This document shows positions 42,932-50,809 of a stretch of 64,000 nt of DNA, one piece after another (the first letter of the stretch is position 1; each line of letters begins with the position of its first letter). A model generated the notes under the pieces. That model saw only the letters and a list, made by a program, of their open reading frames with translations. It made no database searches and was not told the DNA's origin. The stretch lies in contig NZ_MWUM01000024.1 in assembly GCF_002028455.1 (NCBI RefSeq), forward strand, positions 1 to 64,000, read 5' to 3'. This DNA is from Zoogloea sp. LCSB751 (GTDB lineage Bacteria; Pseudomonadota; Gammaproteobacteria; Burkholderiales; Rhodocyclaceae). A program made the position numbers and the translations under genes.

Positions 42932-43912
42932 TCAGCGCGCCGGGGTGCCGGTGGCTACGTTGCCGAAGCCGCCGTTGTTCTCCACGCAGATGCGCTCGTC
43001 CCGTTCGACGATGACCTCGCCCTTCGGGTGGTTGGCCAGTGTGGTTTCAAAGTGCCAGCCGTCCGGTGCGTCCTTGGCGGTGTAGCGTACCGCGGGGATG
43101 GTGGCAGTCCATGGCCGGGTGTAGACGGTGGGGTCGGTGATTTTCGCGACGTAGTTATAGCGCTTGCCGTCGGGGGAGAAGATGTAGCGTTCCTCGATGT
43201 GTACGTTCTCGCTGGCAAACTCGCCGGTGCGGCCAAACAAGGCCTTGCCGTTGTTGTTGGTGACGTCCACCACCAGCGTGTTGCCTTCCCAGTGGCCGCG
43301 GGAGTCGGCGTTCCACAGCTTGATGGCGGGCGGCAGGTGGGGTTTGCCGTCCAGGTGGATGACGCGGGTGCCGGAGTTGAACAGAAACACCACGTAGCCG
43401 GGGAACTGGCGGATCTCGTAGCCGTGCCAGATGAAGGACTTGGGCACGCCGCCGGGGGCGCAGCGGGCCAGCGGCTCGATGTATTTCGGCTCGGTGGGGT
43501 TGAAGAAGTGGGCCAGGAAGTCTTCCTGGGCGGCCTTCGCCCACGGCTGGAAGGGCACCTGCCCGTCGGCGGGATCGCTGACCCGGCTCGGCGCGCGTTC
43601 GGCCCGCGGGCCCAGCTTGCGGTTGCGGGTCTGCGGATCGCCGGGGATGCCGCCCTGCGGATCGGTCCAGTTGTTGTGGTTGCCTACGGTGTTGGACCAG
43701 TGGCCCTGTACGTCGGGCTGGCCGTCGGCCAGGCGCGGGCCGCTCCACTTGCCGGATTCGATGGCGGGAAAAGACTTCTCGATGAAGATGCCGCGGGTCG
43801 GTGGCGTCCGCGGCGCGGCCTGCTGGGCAGCAGCAAGGACAGGCAGGATTGCCAGAAGGCCGACAGCAAGGGCTGTGGGCCGGCGGGGGCGGCTATGGTT
43901 TTCATGTGTCAT
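42932..43912 (-). CDS. Exported protein of unknown function, paralogue of the next gene (WEGNTLVVD family)
   Basis: 326 residues from the ATG at 43912, which has a strong GGAGGAG ahead of it; a GTG at 43927 is less likely. A signal peptide ends near AAAQQ. The mature protein contains DGQPDVQGHW, ARCAPGGVPKS, FNSGTRVIHLDGKPH, DSRGHWEGNTLVVDV and DPTVYTRPW. The same motif order occurs in the adjacent gene (PDFSGIW, CFTLGVPRG, SVRTIHTNGTDH, WEGDTLVVDA, DPQVYSRPW). This large family is widespread in Acidobacteria and Proteobacteria and has no known function. The two genes are 11 bases apart and clearly cotranscribed. Confidence 0.75.
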   Translation of the reverse strand: MTHENHSRPRRPTALAVGLLAILPVLAAAQQAAPRTPPTRGIFIEKSFPAIESGKWSGPRLADGQPDVQGHWSNTVGNHNNWTDPQGGIPGDPQTRNRKLGPRAERAPSRVSDPADGQVPFQPWAKAAQEDFLAHFFNPTEPKYIEPLARCAPGGVPKSFIWHGYEIRQFPGYVVFLFNSGTRVIHLDGKPHLPPAIKLWNADSRGHWEGNTLVVDVTNNNGKALFGRTGEFASENVHIEERYIFSPDGKRYNYVAKITDPTVYTRPWTATIPAVRYTAKDAPDGWHFETTLANHPKGEVIVERDERICVENNGGFGNVATGTPAR

Positions 43913-43923
43913 GGACTCCTCCC

Positions 43924-44724
43924 TCACGGCTTGGGCGGGTAGTGCGGGTCATAGTCGAGGGTGTAGCAGTAGTTCTCGACGAGTTGGAAGTTCTTCTCGC
44001 GGTGCCGGTGCAGCAGCACACCAAGGGTCCACGGGCGGCTGTAGACCTGTGGGTCGTCGAGGGTGGCCTTGTATTCGATGGTGTTGGCGTCGAGGTAGCG
44101 CCAGCGCTCCACCACGTGGAGGGCGTCGCTGTGGAAGTTGCCGGCGCGGTCGAGCCAGGTCTCGTCGTTGAAGTGCTTCGCGTCCACTACCAGGGTGTCG
44201 CCTTCCCAGCGGGCGCGGGAGTCGCCGAGCCACCAGTCGTTGGGTACCTTGGGATGGTCGGTGCCGTTGGTGTGGATGGTGCGTACCGAGTGGCCGAACT
44301 GGAACAGCAGGGTCAGGTCGCGCTCGCGCTGGAAGATCTGGAAGGGTTCCGGGTAGTAGATGCCGCGCGGCACGCCGAGGGTGAAGCACTTCAGGCGCGG
44401 GTCGGCGCTGTTGCGGGCCTCAAAGTTCTTGCGGCGCTGCTCCAGGGCTTTGGGCAGGTAGGGGATGGCGTCGCCCTCGACGATGCCGGGGCTGGGCGGC
44501 GCGTCCTTGCGCGTGGCGTGGGGCTCCAGGTCGTAGTCGGCGGCGCTGGTGGTCTGCCAGATGCCGGAGAAGTCGGGCTTGCCGTTGGCGAGGCGGGGAA
44601 TGCGTTCCCCGTGGGCCGCCTGGCCGGGTTTGCCGGCGGCGCCGGCCAGCGGTGGCAGGGCCGCAGCCAGCGTGGCGCACAGCAGGGCCAGGCCGAAGGC
44701 CCGCCGGGTGGTGGTGTGTGTCAT
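43924..44724 (-). CDS. Exported protein of unknown function (WEGDTLVVDA family)
   Basis: 266 residues with a signal peptide cut near residue 29 (PPLAGAAG). The mature protein has RLANGKPDFSGIWQTTS, LKCFTLGVPRGIYYPEPFQI, VRTIHTNGTDHPKVPNDWWL, DSRARWEGDTLVVDAKHFND, TWLDRAGNFHS and DPQVYSRPW. This motif order defines a large periplasmic family of unknown role that often occurs next to DUF6152-type proteins, as here. Beta-rich segments suggest a barrel-like binding domain. It is the upstream partner of the 42932-43912 gene. Confidence 0.78.
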   Translation of the reverse strand: MTHTTTRRAFGLALLCATLAAALPPLAGAAGKPGQAAHGERIPRLANGKPDFSGIWQTTSAADYDLEPHATRKDAPPSPGIVEGDAIPYLPKALEQRRKNFEARNSADPRLKCFTLGVPRGIYYPEPFQIFQRERDLTLLFQFGHSVRTIHTNGTDHPKVPNDWWLGDSRARWEGDTLVVDAKHFNDETWLDRAGNFHSDALHVVERWRYLDANTIEYKATLDDPQVYSRPWTLGVLLHRHREKNFQLVENYCYTLDYDPHYPPKP

Positions 44725-44788
44725 CAGCTCGGAGTGGGGGTTTGGGAGTGTTGGGGGCGTCGGGGAATCTTCAGGGCAATCCGTGCGC

Positions 44789-45040
44789 TCAGGGCTTGCG
44801 GCGGGACGCGCGCAGGCGCCGCAGCCAAACGCCCAGGCCCAGAAACACGCCCGCCAGCACGACCAGCGCAGGCCGCAGCAGGCTCCCGGTATCGGGATCC
44901 TGGCTGCGGGTCCATTCGAGCAGGGCGGCGCCGACGGTCGACGCGATGGACAGGGTGGCCGCCCCCAGGATGGTGGCGATGGCCAGGGCGAGCACGTTTC
45001 TGCTGCCGATGCGGGGAAAGGCGCCGCGGGGCAAGGGCAT
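44789..45040 (-). CDS. Small two-helix membrane protein
   Basis: 83 residues with two hydrophobic helices (about 17-41 and 56-74), joined by WTRSQDPDTGSLLRP and ending in a basic tail (WLRRLRASRRKP). It lies 23 bases after the DUF6152-type gene and 64 bases before the WEGDTLVVDA gene on the same strand, so it belongs to that operon. The family is unknown. It could anchor or assist the exported neighbours; this is inference from position. Confidence 0.6.
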   Translation of the reverse strand: MPLPRGAFPRIGSRNVLALAIATILGAATLSIASTVGAALLEWTRSQDPDTGSLLRPALVVLAGVFLGLGVWLRRLRASRRKP

Positions 45041-45063
45041 GGGCGAGGGGGCGGTGGTCGGCC

Positions 45064-45489
45064 TTAACGGGGTGCGGTGGGGCTGTCCTGGGCGCCGCCG
45101 GTCTGGAAGCTGCGGCCGTCGGCCAGCGCGACGGATACCGAGTAGCCGAAGGGGCCGCCGTTCTTGGCCTTGTAGCCCTTGACCCGGACTTCGGTGCCGG
45201 GGGGCAGTTCAGCCTTGGTCAGCCCTTTCTGTGCCAGCGTGAAGGGCGCGCCGAATTCGACGCCCCAGTTGGTCACCGTGCCGTCGGGGTTCTTGACGTC
45301 GAAGTACAGCCAGCTGTGGGGATTGACCCACTTGGCCTTGGTGACGGTGCCCTTCAGTTCGAGGGGTTGGTCGGCATCGAACTCGGCGGCGAAGGCGTGG
45401 TGCGCATGGGCCGGCAGGGTGCTGCCGGCCAGCAGCGCAATGAGGGCCAGCGCCGGCAGCCGTGCAGTAAGGGAGGCAGTGGTGGACAT
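45064..45489 (-). CDS. Exported DUF6152-type protein
   Basis: 141 residues from the ATG at 45489, with a signal peptide ending in AHAHHAF (about residue 28). The mature domain starts HHAFAAEFDADQPLELKGTV and continues TKAKWVNPHSWLYFDVKN, WGVEFGAPFTLAQKGL and VRVKGYKAKNG, the standard pattern of DUF6152. This is a small beta-barrel-like domain, often found with the WEGDTLVVDA family. It is the first gene of a four-gene minus-strand operon ending at 42932. No function is known. Confidence 0.78.
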   Translation of the reverse strand: MSTTASLTARLPALALIALLAGSTLPAHAHHAFAAEFDADQPLELKGTVTKAKWVNPHSWLYFDVKNPDGTVTNWGVEFGAPFTLAQKGLTKAELPPGTEVRVKGYKAKNGGPFGYSVSVALADGRSFQTGGAQDSPTAPR

Positions 45490-45889
45490 GGGGGTTCTCG
45501 TGTTTGCTGTTGCACACATCGAGCAAATCCGGGGCCATCGTGGAGGCTGTCGCCAGGGCGTGGCGTAGCATGCGTTCCGGGGCGAAATAAATGCCTTGTG
45601 AAACAAGCATGCACCGCCTATGACCGGCGGCCGCGCACGGCTGCCCGGCCCCAATATCGCGGGGCCGGGCAGCCGTGCGGGCTGCTGCCTGCCGAACAGC
45701 AGGGCAACCGCGTTTCGTGGATTTCAACAGTTGTGGGCGACGCTGCACCGGAGATGCGGGTCCGGGGCATGAAGATCGGCAGGCGCGGAAGTTGCCTGCA
45801 GTGGATCTGCGCCGGTACTCGGGCGAACGGGCAAAAAATGCGAACGGGGTTCGTCGCCGCCCGGCGTTCTTCCGTAAAATGACGATCAA
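45490..45889. other. 400-bp divergent intergenic region
   Basis: It lies between the DUF6152-type gene (-) and the SnoaL-like gene (+). It contains the 19-bp hairpin listed separately. A possible -10 (TAAAAT, 45875-45880) lies just 9 bases before the plus-strand ATG, so that gene may have a very short leader. No other signal is clear. Confidence 0.45.
45635..45680. repeat. Perfect 19-bp inverted repeat in a divergent intergenic region
   Basis: CGCACGGCTGCCCGGCCCC (45635-45653) and its exact complement (45662-45680) enclose an 8-base loop AATATCGC. No U-tract follows on either strand. The flanking genes are divergent, so a terminator for either is not expected. Confidence 0.75.
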
Positions 45890-46375
45890 ATGAAAAACAA
45901 TCTCCTTGCTCTGGCCCTGATGGGGCTGCTCAGCGTAGGCCAGGCGGCCGCCTCGGAGCCGGTTACCGGCAATCCCGACCACGAGGCGCTGCTGTCCAGC
46001 GCCGACCCGCGCCAGGCCGCCAACAAGCGCCTGGTCTACGATTTCTGGCGCGAGGTGTTCGAGGGCGGACACCTGGAACTGGCCGACAAATACCTGGCCG
46101 AGTCCTACATTCAACACAACCCGCGGGTGCCCACCGGGCGTGCCGGCTTCGTCGAGTTCTTCGGCAAGGTCACCAGGCCGAAGCCGATCGAGTCCCGCGT
46201 GCGCACGCCCATCGTCAGCATCATTGCCGAGGGTGAACTGGTGCTGCTGAGCTTCGTGCGCGAATATCCGGATGCCCGCGAGCCGGGCAAGAGCTACACG
46301 TCCACCTGGTTCGACCTTTTCCGGGTGCGGGATGGGCGTATCGTCGAGCACTGGGATGCCGCAACCCGCCCGTAA
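45890..46375 (+). CDS. Exported SnoaL-like (NTF2-fold) protein
   Basis: 161 residues with a signal peptide cut after AAA near residue 21. The mature domain has the SnoaL/polyketide-cyclase-like NTF2 pattern: LVYDFWREVFEGGHLELADK, YIQHNPRVPTGRAGFVEFF, VLLSFVREYPDA and TWFDLFRVRDGRIVEHWD. Exported members of this family are common in Proteobacteria. Few have known substrates; they may bind or isomerise small hydrophobic molecules. The gene's 3' end overlaps the start of a GNAT gene by 20 bases. Confidence 0.82.
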   Translation: MKNNLLALALMGLLSVGQAAASEPVTGNPDHEALLSSADPRQAANKRLVYDFWREVFEGGHLELADKYLAESYIQHNPRVPTGRAGFVEFFGKVTRPKPIESRVRTPIVSIIAEGELVLLSFVREYPDAREPGKSYTSTWFDLFRVRDGRIVEHWDAATRP

Positions 46376-46922
46376 TCTCATCGCCGCTGGCGTCCATGTC
46401 CGCCCGGGCCGCGCCGCGGACGTGGATGCCGTGGCCCGCCTGCTGGTGCGAACCTGGCGCACCAACTATCGCGGCCTGGTGTCCGACGCCTTTCTGGACC
46501 GCCTGAGCCCCGAGGAGCAGGCGGCGCGCCAGCTGCGCCTGATGACCCGGCCGGGGGCCTGCTACCGGGTGGCCGTCGAGGGCAGCACGGTGCTGGGTTT
46601 TGCCTGTGGCGGTCCGGCTCGCGATCCGGCCGACTGCTGGCGCCTGGAGCTGTACGCCCTTTACGTGGCGCCGCGTCTGCAAGGCCAGGGCATCGGCCGG
46701 CGTCTGCTCGAAGCCCTGTGGCGCGATCTCGGGGTGGAGGGGGGCGACGAGCTGGGGGTGTGGGTGCTGGCCGCCAATGACGAGGCCCGCGCCTTTTACG
46801 AGCGCCTCGGCGGCCGGCCGCGTTCCGCCGGCTGGCTCGATCTGGGCAGCCGGCGTTATCCGCAGGTTTCCTATGTGCTCGATCCGCCGGGCGTCGGCGG
46901 CAGGGCACGCGTCGCGAACTGA
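46356..46922 (+). CDS. GNAT family N-acetyltransferase
   Basis: 188 residues from the ATG at 46356, inside the end of the preceding gene. The GNAT core shows VRPGRAADVDAVARLLVRTW at the start, then LELYALYVAPRLQGQGIGRR with the acetyl-CoA loop (Q-x-x-G-x-G, QGQGIG), and AFYERLGGRP near the C-terminus. It transfers an acetyl group from acetyl-CoA to an amine; the target is unknown. An open frame to 46272 is rejected because it lies deep in the upstream gene. A further gene starts 4 bases after its stop. Confidence 0.85.
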   Translation: MPQPARNLIAAGVHVRPGRAADVDAVARLLVRTWRTNYRGLVSDAFLDRLSPEEQAARQLRLMTRPGACYRVAVEGSTVLGFACGGPARDPADCWRLELYALYVAPRLQGQGIGRRLLEALWRDLGVEGGDELGVWVLAANDEARAFYERLGGRPRSAGWLDLGSRRYPQVSYVLDPPGVGGRARVAN

Positions 46923-46926
46923 ATGG

Positions 46927-47622
46927 ATGGCGGTGATGGTGGATTCCTGGCCGGGGCGCGCCCCCGACGCCGGCGCCGTGCGGCGCCTGGGTCCGTATCT
47001 GTTGGTGGCGGCGCTCCTGCATGGCCTGGCCGGCCTGGGGTTGAGGCTGCCTGACCCGGCCGGAACGCAGGTGCCACCGCCGCTGCGCTTGAGCTGGAGC
47101 AAGCCGCCATCTCCGGCCGTTGTCCCACTGCGGCAACAGCCGTCCGAATCGTCACCTGAACCGGTGAGCACATCCGGCTCCCGCAACCTGCGCGGAGCGG
47201 TGGCCATCGCGCCTGCCCGCGTGCCACGGGTTGCAATTCCAGAGCCACCAGCGCCGGCTGCCGTCACACCGCCGAATCCATCCGCCCCTGCCGTGGAGCC
47301 AGTACGTGCACCGGCCGGTGCCGATCTGCTGGAGGGGGCCCGGCGGATGGCGCGGGATATCGGCCGCGAAGCGGCACGGGAAGGGGGCGTGAGCGGTAGT
47401 GCTGTGGCCGTCGTGCGCGCCACCCCTTCTGCGGTCGACCGTGCCGTGCTGCCGGAACTGGACCGGGCCCTGCGCAAGCGTCCCGCCGGCGAGGAGCGGC
47501 TCGGCGGTGGCATCCTGCGGATCACCACCGAGTCGGGACGTGTCTATTGCCTCAAACCTCCGTCGGATCTCGTTCGCGACGGTCCGGTCGAGCCCCTGGC
47601 AGTGCCGACGAATTGTCCGTGA
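46927..47622 (+). CDS. Proline-rich membrane-anchored protein, TonB-like N-terminus
   Basis: 231 residues from the ATG at 46927, 4 bases after the GNAT stop. One membrane helix (about 21-40) is followed by a Pro/Ala/Val-rich stretch (about 45-135), as in TonB or TolA periplasmic arms. The C-terminal 90 residues contain ALRKRPAGEERLGGGILRI and VYCLKPPSDLV. They do not show the TonB C-terminal domain (no YP-x(n)-G motif). It may be an inner-membrane protein that spans the periplasm toward the outer membrane. Upstream in-frame codons to 46600 are GNAT shadow sequence. The family is not recognised. Confidence 0.6.
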   Translation: MAVMVDSWPGRAPDAGAVRRLGPYLLVAALLHGLAGLGLRLPDPAGTQVPPPLRLSWSKPPSPAVVPLRQQPSESSPEPVSTSGSRNLRGAVAIAPARVPRVAIPEPPAPAAVTPPNPSAPAVEPVRAPAGADLLEGARRMARDIGREAAREGGVSGSAVAVVRATPSAVDRAVLPELDRALRKRPAGEERLGGGILRITTESGRVYCLKPPSDLVRDGPVEPLAVPTNCP

Positions 47623-47679
47623 CGGGAAGGGGCGGCAGAGCGGATATACCGGGACAAGGGGCGCGATGCCGTCGGTGGC

Positions 47680-48234
47680 TCACGACGTCATCATGCTGTG
47701 CCTGAATCCCCGGTTGGCGCTCAGGAGTGCGTTGGCCTGGCGGATGCGCCGCCAATGGAGCGTCCACAGGGGGAGGGCGGCGAGTCCGGCGATCAGGCCG
47801 ATGTCGTTGGGCAGCAGGGAGACGATCTGGGCGGAACACCAGCCGATCCCGCTCAGCGCACCGAAATTCCGGAACTGCCCGAAGACCGCATTCTGGCTCG
47901 ATTCCCGCCGCAGGGAGCGGGTTACGTTGAGGATGATGAAGAAATCCTCGATGAAGTTGTACGGGATGAGGAACATCAGCCACACGCTGCGCGGGGAGGC
48001 TGCGCGGGAGCGTGGATGGATGAGCGACAGGGTGGTATGGAGGTCGCGGCAGTAGAGGAAGACCAGTGACAGGAACAGCAGGCCGATGGCGATGCTGCCC
48101 GGAACGCCGAAGGCCGCGAGCTCCCGCAGGATGCCGCCGCCCGCCGAAGGGGATATGAAGGGAAGCCCCAGCCCCAGTGCGACGGGGACTGTCAGGCACA
48201 GCTTGAGGGCGAGCAGGGCGGAGATTCGACTCAT
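47680..48234 (-). CDS. Four-helix membrane protein of unknown function
   Basis: 184 residues with about four hydrophobic segments (approximately 6-26, 40-62, 85-103 and 128-156). The segment SVWLMFLIPYNFIEDFFIIL, followed by a basic SLRRESSQNAVFG loop, is distinctive. No known transporter or enzyme motif is present. It is convergent with the proline-rich protein gene (57-bp gap). Upstream lies an AT-rich stretch that probably holds its promoter. Confidence 0.6.
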   Translation of the reverse strand: MSRISALLALKLCLTVPVALGLGLPFISPSAGGGILRELAAFGVPGSIAIGLLFLSLVFLYCRDLHTTLSLIHPRSRAASPRSVWLMFLIPYNFIEDFFIILNVTRSLRRESSQNAVFGQFRNFGALSGIGWCSAQIVSLLPNDIGLIAGLAALPLWTLHWRRIRQANALLSANRGFRHSMMTS

Positions 48235-48638
48235 GTTCTGGAGTGCCTCCAGTCGATGGCCTGGTCGATCAGGGCGAATGCGGTCAATCCACGGGTCTCG
48301 ATGAATGCCAAGGCAGTCTCCGGAGCGGCAATTCAGCTACGCCGCGGCTCGCGTTTGAGTATGCCTAATGGATCTGTTTGAATTGACTGCGATGATAATG
48401 TAATAAATTGATTCTTTGCGCAGGCACTTTGCCCGTTTTGAGGGGCGCGTGTCGGGAGGCCACGAAAGTGCTTCGGCAGTGGGCGGCATACGCCGTGCGG
48501 TCTGCTCGTGGAAGAGAAGTGGCCGCCATGCCCGGATGGCAGAGGCAGCGGAGGATCAGGTGCGGGCGGAAGCGCACGGCGCGCATGGCACGCTCGCTAC
48601 CGGAACGGAAGAACCAGAGGCGTGAAGGAGGGCATGGC
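48235..48638. other. Intergenic region with an AT-rich tract
   Basis: About 400 bp without a credible gene. The segment 48360-48420 is unusually AT-rich for this window (for example TAATGTAATAAATTGATTC) and probably holds the promoter of the membrane protein gene at 48234. Short ORFs on both strands here have no protein character. Confidence 0.45.
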
Positions 48639-48670
48639 CGCTCTCCGCGTGATCGCCACCGCGGAGAGCG
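48639..48670 (-). terminator. Stem-loop after the Prc protease gene
   Basis: CGCTCTCCGCG (48639-48649) and CGCGGAGAGCG (48660-48670) form a perfect 11-bp stem with a 10-base loop. It starts 23 bases after the protease stop. There is no U-tract on the minus strand. Confidence 0.6.
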
Positions 48671-48693
48671 TGTGCTATTTGTGAGGCGAGGCC

Positions 48694-50802
48694 TCAGCGT
48701 CGTACCGGGGCTTCGCTGCCCTGGGCTACGCGGCGCCGGGGCGTGAGGAGTTCGATCTCGTCGGCGACGATGCGGGTGGCCTCTTGCAGCAGCACGTCCT
48801 TGCGGCCCTTGAGGGCTTTTTCGGAGTCGAGTTCGGCGCGCAGGCTGCGCTCCCCGGCTTGCAGACCATCGTCACCCAGGTGGGCGGCGGCTGTGGCGCC
48901 GGCGCGCTGGCGCAGGCGCGCTTCGCGGGCCTCCTTCTCGCGCTTGCGTTCTTCTTCTTGCAGAGAGAGCTCCTGCTTCTCGCGCAGCTTGAGGGCTTCG
49001 GCGACGTCTTCGGCCAGTTCGCGCAGTTCCTTTTCCTTGGCGGCGCGGGCTTCGTGGCGACGTTGCAGGTCGGGCAGGATGGCCTGCAGCTCGGAGGCCG
49101 GCCGATAGCTGGCGGGCGGGATCTGGATCGCCGGCAGGGCATTGTCGAAGCCCGTTTCGCCGAACTCCTTGGCCTCGAAGGCGGAGGGGAAGCGGATGTC
49201 GGGCGTCACGCCGTTGAGCTGGGTGGTGCCGCCGTTGATGCGGAAGAACTGGGCGATGGTCATCTTCAGCTCGCCGAACTGGGGCTGCTTGTTCTTGGCG
49301 ATTTCGTCCAGATCGATGAGGGTCTGCACGGTGCCCTTGCCGAAGCTCGGCTCGCCGATGAGCAGCGCCCGGCCGTGGTCCTGCAGGGCGGCGGCGAGGA
49401 TTTCCGACGCCGAGGCCGAGCCGCGGTTGATCATCACCGCCAGCGGGCCGTCCCAGGCGGCGCCGGGGTGTTCGTCGCTTTCCACCTCGATCTGGCCTTG
49501 CGAGTTGCGCTGCTGGACGACGGGGCCCTTGTCGATGAACAGGCCCGTCAGTTCGACGGCTTCGCGCAGGGAGCCGCCGCCGTTGTCGCGCAGGTCGAGG
49601 ATCAGGCCTTCGACGCGTTCCTTCTTGAGTTCGCCGATCAGGCGGGCCACATCGCGGCTGGCGCTGCGATAGTCCTTGTCGCCGCGGCGGCGGCCCTCGA
49701 AGTCCTCGTAGAAGGCGGGCAGGGTGATGACGCCGATGCGCTGGCTCTTGCCGTTCACTTCGACGCGGGAGACGGATTTCCTGGCGGCCTGTTCCTCGAG
49801 CTTGATCTTGTCGCGGACCAGGGTGATGGTCTTGTGGCGACCGTCGGGGCCGCTGTTGGCGGGCAGGATGTCGAGGACCACGCGGGTGTCTTTGGTGCCG
49901 CGGATCAGCTTGACGGCTTCGTCCACGCGGGCGCCGACCAGGTCGGCCATCGCTGCGCCTTCGCCTTGGGCCACCCCGACGATGCGGTCGCCCACGCCGA
50001 GCTGACCGGAGCGCGCTGCCGGGCCGCCCGGGGTGAGTTCGCGGATCGTGATGTAGTCGTCGCGCTCCTGCAGCACGGCGCCGATGCCCACCAGCGACAG
50101 GCGCATCGAGATGTCGAAGGAGTCCGCCGAGCCGCGCCCCAGGTAGCTGGTATGCGGCTCGATGGTGCCTGCATAGGCGTTCATGAAGATCTGGAAGACG
50201 TCGTCGCTCTTGTTCTTGGCGCCGCGGGCGATGAAGCTCTCGTAACGCTTGTCGAGGGTTTCGCGGATGCCCTTGTCGTCCTTGCCGGCGAGGCGCAGGC
50301 GCAGCCAGTCGTTCTTGACGCGCTTGCGCCACAGGTCCTGCGCCTCGGCGTCGTCCTTCGGCCAGGCCGCCTTGCTGCGGTCGAGGGGGTAGCTCTCGGC
50401 CACGCTGAAGTCGAAGCCACTGGCCAGCTGGGCACGTGCGTAGGCGAGGCGCTCGGCGGAGCGCTCCTGGTAGCGCCGGAAGATCGCGAAGGGGCCGTCA
50501 AGTTCGCCTTGCAGGATGGCGTCGTCGAGCTGGGTCCGCAGATCGGCGAAGCCGTCGATGTCGGCCTGGGTGAAGAACAGGCGTTCCGGATCGAGGGACT
50601 TGAGGTAGGCATCGAAGATCTTTGCCGACAACGCGTCGTCGAGGGGCTTCACCGCGTAGTGGTAGCGGCTCAGGAACATCGAGCTGAGGTAGGCCGCCTG
50701 CGCCTGCTCGGGTGTCGGCGTGAGGCGCGGCGGCGGGGCATCCGCGAGTGCCGTGCCGCAGAAGGCCAGGGCCAGCAGGGTTCCGATCAGGCGCTTTTTC
50801 AT
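48694..50802 (-). CDS. prc: Tail-specific protease Prc (S41 family)
   Basis: 702 residues with a signal peptide cut after ALA near residue 21. The N-terminal helical domain has LSAKIFDAYLKSLDPERLFF. A PDZ domain follows (GIGAVLQERDDYITIRELTP), then the S41 core with catalytic Ser464 (middle serine of GSASASEIL) and Lys489 (FGKGTVQTL). A charged, helical C-terminal region (about 575-700, rich in Glu/Arg/Lys) matches the DUF3340 part of E. coli Prc (682 aa). It cleaves periplasmic proteins at their C-terminal tails. It is a full-length homologue of the shorter enzyme at 40.1-42.1 kb. The cytochrome b561-like gene ends 7 bases upstream of its start. Confidence 0.93.
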   Translation of the reverse strand: MKKRLIGTLLALAFCGTALADAPPPRLTPTPEQAQAAYLSSMFLSRYHYAVKPLDDALSAKIFDAYLKSLDPERLFFTQADIDGFADLRTQLDDAILQGELDGPFAIFRRYQERSAERLAYARAQLASGFDFSVAESYPLDRSKAAWPKDDAEAQDLWRKRVKNDWLRLRLAGKDDKGIRETLDKRYESFIARGAKNKSDDVFQIFMNAYAGTIEPHTSYLGRGSADSFDISMRLSLVGIGAVLQERDDYITIRELTPGGPAARSGQLGVGDRIVGVAQGEGAAMADLVGARVDEAVKLIRGTKDTRVVLDILPANSGPDGRHKTITLVRDKIKLEEQAARKSVSRVEVNGKSQRIGVITLPAFYEDFEGRRRGDKDYRSASRDVARLIGELKKERVEGLILDLRDNGGGSLREAVELTGLFIDKGPVVQQRNSQGQIEVESDEHPGAAWDGPLAVMINRGSASASEILAAALQDHGRALLIGEPSFGKGTVQTLIDLDEIAKNKQPQFGELKMTIAQFFRINGGTTQLNGVTPDIRFPSAFEAKEFGETGFDNALPAIQIPPASYRPASELQAILPDLQRRHEARAAKEKELRELAEDVAEALKLREKQELSLQEEERKREKEAREARLRQRAGATAAAHLGDDGLQAGERSLRAELDSEKALKGRKDVLLQEATRIVADEIELLTPRRRVAQGSEAPVRR

Positions 50803-50809
50803 GGGGCGA

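Noticed and set aside
41093..43942. 949-codon plus-strand ORF opposite the S41 protease and neighbours
   Set aside because: The opposite strand has signal peptides and catalytic motifs in proper order. This frame gives Val/Gly/Ala-rich sequence with no domain.
43801..45882. 693-codon plus-strand ORF opposite the WEGDTLVVDA and DUF6152 genes
   Set aside because: It is shadow sequence caused by third-position GC bias; the real genes are on the minus strand with good starts and ribosome sites.
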